Positions 15,358 through 21,322 of a DNA stretch of 64,000 bases are shown piece after piece. Within the stretch, counting starts at the first letter, position 1; each line of letters starts with the position of its first letter. The DNA lies in the NCBI GenBank assembly GCA_910583615.1, contig CAJTXP010000012.1:34477-98476 (forward strand), read 5' to 3'. A program made the translations under genes and the position numbers. The stretch is from an uncultured Lachnospiraceae bacterium. Its GTDB lineage: Bacteria; Bacillota; Clostridia; Lachnospirales; Lachnospiraceae. The notes under the pieces are model-generated. The model worked only from the letters and a program-made list of their open reading frames with translations, was not told where the DNA came from and did not search any database.

Positions 15358-16849
15358 GATCGGCTACTACCTGAAGCAGATCCGGGACCGGAAGCTGTAT
15401 GAGCAGGCAGGGTGCAGCGACGTTTACGAATATGCGCAGAAGCAGTACGGTTATGATAGGTCGACCACATGGCGGAACATGTCCCGGAATGACCGGTTCT
15501 CCGTGGGCGGAAACAGCCCGGAGCTGGCGGAGAGATATCTTGGCTATGGGAAGAGCCAGCTGCAGGAGATGATCTCGATGACAGACGAGCAGCTGGGGCA
15601 GGTAAAACCGGATATGACCGTCCGGGAAATGAAGGATCTGAAAAAGAAACCGGAAAAAGCGCAGAAAAAGCCGGAGATTCCGGATCAGAAAGCTGTTGCG
15701 ACGTCGCAACAGGATGAAGAGAACAGCTGCCCGCCGGATGTCCCGGAATGCCGCCGGCAGGAGTGGGGGCTGTCAGCAGCGCAGCAGAAACAGGGGAAGA
15801 AGGAATGCGGAGAGTGCTGGTCTCACTGGAAGCAGCTGCATCTGGAAAAACAGCCGAAGCAGGAAGAAAAAAAGCAGAAGCTTTCTGCATATGGTCTTCC
15901 GGCGCTGGAATGTCCTCCGGGCAGCCTGCTCACAGAACCCGGATGCGGCGAATATGGAGGCGTTCTTTATGACTGTTTCAGCTGTCACATGAATAACTGT
16001 CAGATCAGGCAGAAGGACTGTTACTGCGTGGAAGCTCCCATGGGGAACCCGTTTCCCTGCGGTATTCTGACAGCCATGGAGCAGGAGCATGTCCGCCGTG
16101 CAGTTGGAGATCATCCCTGTCAGTTCCTGGATCACGATCTGGCTGAACATGCGGCGGGAGACGGATCGGCGGTTCCCTGCTGTAAGAACTGTGATACTCC
16201 GTGCGCATGCCAGTGTGACCGGGCTGCAGCAGTGAGAGAAAAAGAAGAAGAGCCGGAGGAAAGGGTCATCGACGGGAACTGCCGTGAGGCAGAGGATCGG
16301 ACGGAAGACGACTGGTATGAAGAAACATCGGAAAAAACCGACGAAGAACTGGCGCAGGAGATGCTGGAAAAGGAAAATCAGACGCTGAAACTTATACTTG
16401 ATGCATTTACAGAGAATGAGGAATACACCAGAAAACAGAAAATATTAGTCGCAGCGCTGGCGGGTTATATCTGCGATCTGGACCTGCAGCAGGATCGGGA
16501 GGACAGGATCCAGCCGGAGCTGCCGGTCCTCTGGAACAACGACCAGCGGAAGGAATGGCTGCGAAATTATAAGGACTGGGGGCTCTGGTATGAGGACGAA
16601 AATATCGGGGCGAAGTATTACAAATATGACTTCGCAAATGGCGCCCGGCTGATTGCAGAAGTATATCAGGAACCGGAGACAAAACATGTACCTGCATACG
16701 AGTTCAGTCATCTGCATCTGGTAGGCGGGCCGGAACCGCCCCGGAACGGTTTTCGGGATAAATGGACAAGGCATGAGCGTTACAGCCGGTATCCGAACAG
16801 TGAGATGGAGCTGGTGGAATTTCTGAAGGAGGTACAGCGTAATGGGTAG
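15281..16849 (+). CDS. DUF3102/ParB-like N-terminal domain with Cys-rich middle
   Basis: 522 aa, GGAGG ribosome site present. The first about 120 residues (IGYYLKQIRDRKLYEQAG; VYEYAQKQYGYDRSTTWRNM) resemble the HTH-bearing DUF3102-type domain of Firmicutes phage proteins. A linker with AVATSQQ (encoded by a perfect palindrome at 15693-15712) leads to about 190 residues with over 20 cysteines in CxxC-like pairs (CFSCHMNNC, CCKNCDTPCAC). The C-terminal part, about 400-522, is a separate acidic/aromatic domain. It may bind DNA and metal; the function is not established. It overlaps the next gene by 8 nt. Confidence 0.6.
   Translation: MKPTENLTLEEIDQRIARTAVEAAIEIGYYLKQIRDRKLYEQAGCSDVYEYAQKQYGYDRSTTWRNMSRNDRFSVGGNSPELAERYLGYGKSQLQEMISMTDEQLGQVKPDMTVREMKDLKKKPEKAQKKPEIPDQKAVATSQQDEENSCPPDVPECRRQEWGLSAAQQKQGKKECGECWSHWKQLHLEKQPKQEEKKQKLSAYGLPALECPPGSLLTEPGCGEYGGVLYDCFSCHMNNCQIRQKDCYCVEAPMGNPFPCGILTAMEQEHVRRAVGDHPCQFLDHDLAEHAAGDGSAVPCCKNCDTPCACQCDRAAAVREKEEEPEERVIDGNCREAEDRTEDDWYEETSEKTDEELAQEMLEKENQTLKLILDAFTENEEYTRKQKILVAALAGYICDLDLQQDREDRIQPELPVLWNNDQRKEWLRNYKDWGLWYEDENIGAKYYKYDFANGARLIAEVYQEPETKHVPAYEFSHLHLVGGPEPPRNGFRDKWTRHERYSRYPNSEMELVEFLKEVQRNG
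15693..15712. repeat. 20-bp perfect palindrome inside the DUF3102-like gene (copy 2)
   Basis: CTGTTGCGACGTCGCAACAG is fully self-complementary. Nineteen bases are shared exactly with 3402-3420 in the integrase leader. Here it lies in the linker between the HTH-like and Cys-rich domains, where protein constraint is low. Confidence 0.65.
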
Positions 16850-17198
16850 ACTGACAAAGAAAGAAGTATCCGGAAAATGGCAGGTGAACGGGATCTCCTG
16901 GGAGAAGCTGCAGAAAGGAGAGACGATCACGGAAGACGTCAGCCAACGCCTGTACGGATGCCTCTGCAAGTTGAAGGACTATGAGGATACTGGATGGGAT
17001 CCGCAACGGATACAGAGATGGATGTATGAGCTGGAAGACATGGCCGGGCATGTGTGTGATGACCTGTGTCGTTACAGGCATGATACGGGGGATCAGGAGG
17101 TTCTGGACCGGATCTGTGAAGATTGCCAGGTAAGTGCCTGCCTGGTGAAGTTTCTGAAGATCAGAGAGGGGAAAAATGTTTCTGATAGACAAAGATAA
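16842..17198 (+). CDS. Phage protein, unknown (six-cysteine C-terminus)
   Basis: 118 aa beginning MGRLTKKEVSGKWQVNGISW. The first half has a W-x-x-L and LxDYEDTGWDP segment common to small Lachnospiraceae phage proteins (L-x-x-Y-E-D). The second half holds cysteines in CDDLC and CEDCQVSAC arrangements that could bind metal. It overlaps its neighbours at both ends, indicating coupled translation with the methylase gene. Confidence 0.55.
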   Translation: MGRLTKKEVSGKWQVNGISWEKLQKGETITEDVSQRLYGCLCKLKDYEDTGWDPQRIQRWMYELEDMAGHVCDDLCRYRHDTGDQEVLDRICEDCQVSACLVKFLKIREGKNVSDRQR

Positions 17199-18057
17199 GA
17201 GCGCGATTGTAAATATGGATCAGGTTACAAGTATCTGTACAGGCGCTGATGGATGCCGGATGAAGAGTGTATTGAAATATCCGGGCAGCAAATGGAATCT
17301 GGCAGGGTGGATTATCGGATTCTTTCCGGAGCATCACAGCTATCTGGAACCGTTTTTCGGTTCCGGGGCTGTGCTGTTTAACAAGCCGCGTTCTCATATC
17401 GAGACGGTGAATGATCTGGACGGAAACGTGGTCAGTCTGTTTGAGTGGATCCGCCGGGATCCGGAGAGACTGGCGTATGAGATATACTGGACACCCTACG
17501 CCAGGCAGGTTTATGAGGATGCGTTCTCTTTTCTGCCGGAAGACAGCCTGGGTAAAGCGGTGAATTTCTATATACGCCTGAATATGGGACATGGGGTCCG
17601 TACAAATGGAGAAAGAGTCGGATGGAAGAATGATATCCAGGGCCGGGAACGGGCCTATGCCTCCCAGGACTGGTGCAGCCTTCCGGAAAAGATCCTGCAG
17701 GCGGCTGAACGCCTGCGTGGAGTACAGATCGAGAGCCGTCCGGCGTCAGAAATAATCCGGAGATTCAATTTTCCGAATGTCCTGATCTATGCGGATCCGC
17801 CCTATGTGCTGAGTACCAGACACGGGAAACAGTATCGATGTGAAATGAGCGATTCGGAGCACGGGGAACTTCTGGACATGCTTCTGTCTCATAAGGGTCC
17901 GGTGATCCTTTCCGGATATGACAGCGAACTGTATCGTACCAGGCTGAAGGGCTGGCACAGAGAAGAGACCATAAGCCGTACACAGTCGCTGGTCAGAAAA
18001 AGAGAAATACTGTGGATGAATTTTGAGCCGGAACAGCAGATGAGTCTGTTTGATTAA
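17176..18057 (+). CDS. D12-class DNA adenine N6-methyltransferase with extra N-terminus
   Basis: 293 aa. From about residue 29: MKSVLKYPGSKWN (motif X), EPFFGSGAVLF (motif I, SAM binding), NDLDGNV, and ADPPYV (motif IV, catalytic, about 206-211), the order of Dam/D12 enzymes. It likely methylates phage DNA to evade restriction or time replication. The leading 28 residues (MFLIDKDKSAIVNMDQVTSI) are foreign to the family and resemble the start of an independent small phage protein; the only good ribosome site (GAGAGGGG) precedes this longer start. Confidence 0.88.
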   Translation: MFLIDKDKSAIVNMDQVTSICTGADGCRMKSVLKYPGSKWNLAGWIIGFFPEHHSYLEPFFGSGAVLFNKPRSHIETVNDLDGNVVSLFEWIRRDPERLAYEIYWTPYARQVYEDAFSFLPEDSLGKAVNFYIRLNMGHGVRTNGERVGWKNDIQGRERAYASQDWCSLPEKILQAAERLRGVQIESRPASEIIRRFNFPNVLIYADPPYVLSTRHGKQYRCEMSDSEHGELLDMLLSHKGPVILSGYDSELYRTRLKGWHREETISRTQSLVRKREILWMNFEPEQQMSLFD

Positions 18058-18081
18058 TTCAGGAGTTAGTGGAGGAACAAA

Positions 18082-18261
18082 ATGGTAAGATTAACAAAAA
18101 GATCAGCCGACGGAACCGCAGTGTGGTTTGTCGACCATGAAAAAGACGGTCTGGAGCTGGAACCCTGTGAAATGGAATATCGCCACAGCGGTATGGCGAT
18201 CAGAAGGCTGGCAGAATACGAGGATCTGGAAGAGCAGGGAAAGCTGATTAGATTGCCTTAG
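18082..18261 (+). CDS. Small phage protein, unknown
   Basis: 59 aa (ATG 18082 to TAG 18261) with GGAGGAACAAA upstream. It begins MVRLTKRSADGTAVWFVDHE and ends in an R-L-A-E-Y-E-D-L helix, the same R-L-x-x-Y-E-D-[LT] phrase found in the 16842-17198 product, so the two belong to a loose family of L-x-x-Y-E-D phage proteins. Function unknown. Confidence 0.6.
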   Translation: MVRLTKRSADGTAVWFVDHEKDGLELEPCEMEYRHSGMAIRRLAEYEDLEEQGKLIRLP

Positions 18262-18316
18262 AAGAGGCTGAAACAGCAATTAAAAGAGCAGATTCAGGAG
18301 TTAATGGAGGTGGGAG

Positions 18317-18523
18317 ATGATAAAAATACAGAAATGCAAGAGACATGGCGTCTGTAACGATTGTGGAAGGAAGCAGGATGAGAAATCTGAAATATGGGAG
18401 ATAAAAGCTTCTGTGATCGGGCAAGGATGGACAACAGTAATGTTATGTAAAGACTGCTTGGCATCGCTTAATACAGCGATTGCAATCACTGTATTTAACA
18501 GTGGATATAATCAACCAAACTGA
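18317..18523 (+). CDS. Small zinc-ribbon phage protein
   Basis: 68 aa with two CxxC knuckles, C-N-D-C (residues 13-16) and C-K-D-C (about 44-47), separated by a beta hairpin (SEIWEIKASVIGQGWTTVML). This is a treble-clef or zinc-ribbon layout. The ribosome site GGAGGTGGGAG precedes ATG. It is likely a nucleic-acid- or protein-binding accessory factor; no family named. Confidence 0.6.
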   Translation: MIKIQKCKRHGVCNDCGRKQDEKSEIWEIKASVIGQGWTTVMLCKDCLASLNTAIAITVFNSGYNQPN

Positions 18524-18559
18524 AATTTATTTGAGAAGTAAATTTTACCGGGGGTGATT

Positions 18560-18976
18560 TTGATAGAGGTTAAGATTACAGGGAATCTTCTGAAAAATTA
18601 TCGAAAATATAAGCGGGAGATTCCGTTTCTGGAAGATGAACTGGAAGAAATACTCACAACGGATGTCGGTCTCGGGAACAGTGTCATACTGAATTATCAG
18701 GAAGGTTACCCCCGTCCCCAGGGCGTGGTCGGATTTGACCGGGCTCTGTACGAACGCAGGAAAGGAGTGCTGGAGCACAGAAAAGCACAGGTAAAAGCAG
18801 TGGAGCAGTGGATCGAGAGCATTGAGGAAGGCCAGATCCGCTGCATCTTCCGTATGAGGTATATAAATGGCATGAGCTGGGTGAAGATTGCGGAGAAGAC
18901 AGGATATGGGGGAAGAGAGGACTATGTGAGATTACATATCCGGGACAAATATTTAAAAAAATGCAAAATCAGATAA
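18560..18976 (+). CDS. ArpU/sigma-region-4-like late transcription regulator
   Basis: 138 aa from TTG 18560 (GGGGG core 5 nt upstream; GTG 18554 is the alternative). It is helical with a long central coiled coil and a C-terminal HTH of the sigma-70 region 4 type (RCIFRMRYINGMSWVKIAEK, followed by GREDYVRLHIRDKYLKK). Proteins of this kind (ArpU/RinA-like) end the early region of Firmicutes phages and switch on packaging and structural genes. A promoter with GTCG repeats follows 6 nt after the gene, its probable target. Confidence 0.75.
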   Translation: MIEVKITGNLLKNYRKYKREIPFLEDELEEILTTDVGLGNSVILNYQEGYPRPQGVVGFDRALYERRKGVLEHRKAQVKAVEQWIESIEEGQIRCIFRMRYINGMSWVKIAEKTGYGGREDYVRLHIRDKYLKKCKIR

Positions 18977-18981
18977 AAAAG

Positions 18982-19012
18982 GTCGTTTTGGTCGGAAAAG
19001 TCGTTTTATAAT
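18982..19012 (+). promoter_or_regulatory. Late promoter with three 9-bp-spaced GTCG elements
   Basis: GTCGTTTT (18982), GTCGGAAAA (18991) and GTCGTTTT (19000) repeat every 9 bp and run into TATAAT (19007-19012). No consensus -35 hexamer exists at the right distance, so the repeats probably bind an activator, most simply the ArpU-like protein encoded just upstream. It would drive all packaging, structural and lysis genes. Confidence 0.65.
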
Positions 19013-19073
19013 AAAAATGGTTCCACAGGCGGGATCAAACGGCTTATGCAGTACGCCGGCAGAGATGTGAAGA

Positions 19074-19151
19074 CTGCAGTGGAGCTCCGGATCAGCCGGG
19101 GCACTGCAGCGGGATAGAGCAGTCAGGCAGTCCCACAGCGGGCTGCTTTTT
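19074..19151 (+). terminator. Late-leader hairpins with intrinsic terminator before terS
   Basis: A hairpin CTGCAGTG (19074-19081)/CACTGCAG (19102-19109) with an inner CTCCGG/CCGGGG stem is followed by a smaller GCAG-CCC/GGG-CTGC stem (19127-19146) and TTTTT (19147-19151). The stretch 19013-19188 has no ORF. The leader looks like an attenuator or antitermination site. Bases 19108-19144 also resemble the 5' half of an initiator tRNA. Confidence 0.5.
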
Positions 19152-19188
19152 CCATACTGAAAAACAAACTCTAAAGAGGTGGTGATGA

Positions 19189-19935
19189 TTGAGTAATGAA
19201 AAAATAAGAAATAAAGCATATGAATATTATCAAGCTGGGCTGAAATATAAGGAAATCGCTGAAAAATGCGGTGTAACTATTTCGGCAGTAAAGTCCTGGG
19301 CTGCACGATATTGGAAGAAAAAAAGTTGCAACCAGGAAGATGAAAAGTTGCAACCGAAAAAGAAAAAAGTTGCAACCAGAGGGGCGCCGAAGGGGAATCG
19401 ATATGCAGCAGGCAATCGTGGCGGATCGGCTCCTCAGGGGAATAAAAATGCACTGACTACGGGAGAGTTTGAGACTCTCCTTTTTGATTGTCTGGATGAG
19501 GAAGAGAAAAAGCTGGCACAGCTGGTACCTCAGAATAAGAGTGATCTGCTTTTGCAGGAGATCCGGCTTCTGACTGTTCGGGAACGGCGGATGCTTCAAA
19601 GAATAGAGTCTGTAAAAAATTCAGTTGATTATTTTGCAGATGGTACGTCTGCAGATGGAATGACTTTAGTGAAGCGTCAGACAGATCTGGACAAAGATAT
19701 GCGCGAGTACCAGGGGAAATTGGGACAGATTCAGGCCATTGAAGAAGCCCTTACCAGAGTTCAGGGGAAGAAGCAGAAGGCGATTGAAGCGCTGCATCGA
19801 TTTGGATTTGATGATGCCAGACTGGAGCTGGATGCGAAAAGGACAGAACTGATGAGCAGGAAACTGGGAGTACCGGAACCGGAATCAGAAGAAGTTCAGG
19901 ATGTGATTATTTATTTCCCGGAAAAGGAGATTTGA
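19189..19935 (+). CDS. terS: Terminase small subunit
   Basis: 248 aa from TTG 19189 (AGAGGTGGTGATGA upstream). The N-terminal HTH (GLKYKEIAEKCGVTISAVKS, about 17-36) recognises phage DNA. Lysine-rich residues 44-66 are encoded by three 22-bp iterons. R-G-A-P-K-G-N-R-Y-A-A and G-N-R-G-G are typical of Firmicutes TerS, followed by a coiled-coil oligomerisation region and a short C-terminus. TerS rings select the packaging site and hand DNA to TerL, whose gene follows after 6 nt. Confidence 0.88.
   Translation: MSNEKIRNKAYEYYQAGLKYKEIAEKCGVTISAVKSWAARYWKKKSCNQEDEKLQPKKKKVATRGAPKGNRYAAGNRGGSAPQGNKNALTTGEFETLLFDCLDEEEKKLAQLVPQNKSDLLLQEIRLLTVRERRMLQRIESVKNSVDYFADGTSADGMTLVKRQTDLDKDMREYQGKLGQIQAIEEALTRVQGKKQKAIEALHRFGFDDARLELDAKRTELMSRKLGVPEPESEEVQDVIIYFPEKEI
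19321..19386 (+). repeat. Three 22-bp iterons in terS (pac-site candidate)
   Basis: AAAAGTTGCAACC begins at 19321, 19343 and 19365, exactly 22 bp apart. Because 22 is not a multiple of 3, the same DNA is read as SCNQ, KLQP and KVAT. The shared part is therefore conserved at DNA rather than protein level. The core GTTGCAAC is an 8-bp palindrome. Confidence 0.75.
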
Positions 19936-19941
19936 TGGGAT

Positions 19942-21306
19942 ATGATGATAAAGCCACAACCGGGTCCGCAGGAGAGGTTCCTGGCTTCCAGTGCGGATAT
20001 TGCGATTTATGGCGGCGCTGCCGGCGGCGGAAAGACCTATGCGATTCTCATGGAGCCGCTGCGGTATAAAGATGTGAAAGGGTACCGGGCGGTTATTTTT
20101 CGGAATAACTATATGCAGATATCGGTATCGGGCGGTCTCTGGGATGAAAGTTTGAGCATGTACAGCGGGATCCGCGGTGCAGAATATGTGAAGCAGCCAA
20201 AGTACAAATGGACTTTTTCCAATAAAGCATCCGTGTATTTTGATTATCTGTGGCGGGATGACGATGTGCTTAAATGGCAGGGATCACAGATCACCATGAT
20301 CGGATTTGACGAACTGACACATTTTACAGAAAAGCAGTTTTTTTATATGCTGTCCAGAAATCGTTCCGTATGCGGAGTGAAACCCTGTGTCCGGGCGACC
20401 TGTAATCCGGATGCGGACAGCTGGGTAGCTGATTTTATTGCCTGGTGGATCGATCCGTACACAGGATACCCGGTTCCGGAGAGAAGCGGTGTGAAACGGT
20501 ATATGTGCCGCGTAAACGATCAGCTGATATGGGCGGATACGAAACAGCAGCTGATTAACGGGGGTGCAGATGAAGAAGACGTAAAAAGTGTTACATTCAT
20601 TTCCAGCACGCTTCAGGATAATCAGATACTTTTAAACCATAATCCGGGATATCTTGCGAATTTGAAAGCGCTGCCGTTGGTCGAAAGAGAACGACTGTTG
20701 AACGGAAACTGGAAAATCAAGCCGGCAGCAGGTTTGTATTATAAGCGCACTCAGATTGGTGAGATTCTGGAGCATCCACCGAATGATCTGGTGGCTGTCT
20801 GCCGTGGATGGGACCTGGCTGCTACGGACAGTAAAGAAAATGTCAATGCGGCATATACAGCGGGTGTTCTGATGGGAAAACGAAGAAATGGAAGGTTTGT
20901 CATACTGGATGTCATTAACCAGCAGCTGAAAGCCGGTGATGTGCGCAGACTGATTGGAACAACGGCCAGAACAGATCAGGTGCGTTATCAACAGGTGCGC
21001 CAGAGGCTGCCGCAGGATCCGGGACAGGCGGGAAAGGAGCAGGCACAGTCTTATGTATCCATGCTTGCAGGGTATGATGTGAAAGCGGTGCTGGAATCCG
21101 GGGATAAAGTAACCAGAGCAGAGCCAATGGCGGCGCAATGGCAGCAGGGGATGTTTGATGTGGTTGCCGGAGAGTGGAATGAAATGTATTTCAACCAGTT
21201 GGAATCGTTTCCGGAAAGTAAGTTCAAGGATATGGTGGATGCCAGTTCTTCAGCGTTTAATGAGTTGACTCTGGGGATGAATTTTAACATTGAAAATCTT
21301 TTATAA
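19942..21306 (+). CDS. terL: Terminase large subunit
   Basis: 454 aa. Walker A GGAAGGGKT (24-32), Walker B with catalytic Glu MIGFDELTHF (about 119-128), coupling motif ATCNPD, then an RNase H-like nuclease domain with Asp in RGWDLAATDS (about 289), DPGQAGK, and a terminal acidic strand (KDMVDASSSAF). It is the ATP-driven packaging motor and headful or cos nuclease. Length is normal for the family. ATG 19945 is an equal alternative start. Its last codons overlap the frame of the portal gene upstream of that gene's start. Confidence 0.95.
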   Translation: MMIKPQPGPQERFLASSADIAIYGGAAGGGKTYAILMEPLRYKDVKGYRAVIFRNNYMQISVSGGLWDESLSMYSGIRGAEYVKQPKYKWTFSNKASVYFDYLWRDDDVLKWQGSQITMIGFDELTHFTEKQFFYMLSRNRSVCGVKPCVRATCNPDADSWVADFIAWWIDPYTGYPVPERSGVKRYMCRVNDQLIWADTKQQLINGGADEEDVKSVTFISSTLQDNQILLNHNPGYLANLKALPLVERERLLNGNWKIKPAAGLYYKRTQIGEILEHPPNDLVAVCRGWDLAATDSKENVNAAYTAGVLMGKRRNGRFVILDVINQQLKAGDVRRLIGTTARTDQVRYQQVRQRLPQDPGQAGKEQAQSYVSMLAGYDVKAVLESGDKVTRAEPMAAQWQQGMFDVVAGEWNEMYFNQLESFPESKFKDMVDASSSAFNELTLGMNFNIENLL

Positions 21307-21322
21307 CAGAGGGGGGAGACAG

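Noticed and set aside
19321..19386. Short CRISPR-like array
   Set aside because: Only three units, 22-bp period with about 9-bp variable parts, inside a coding gene; no cas genes in the window.
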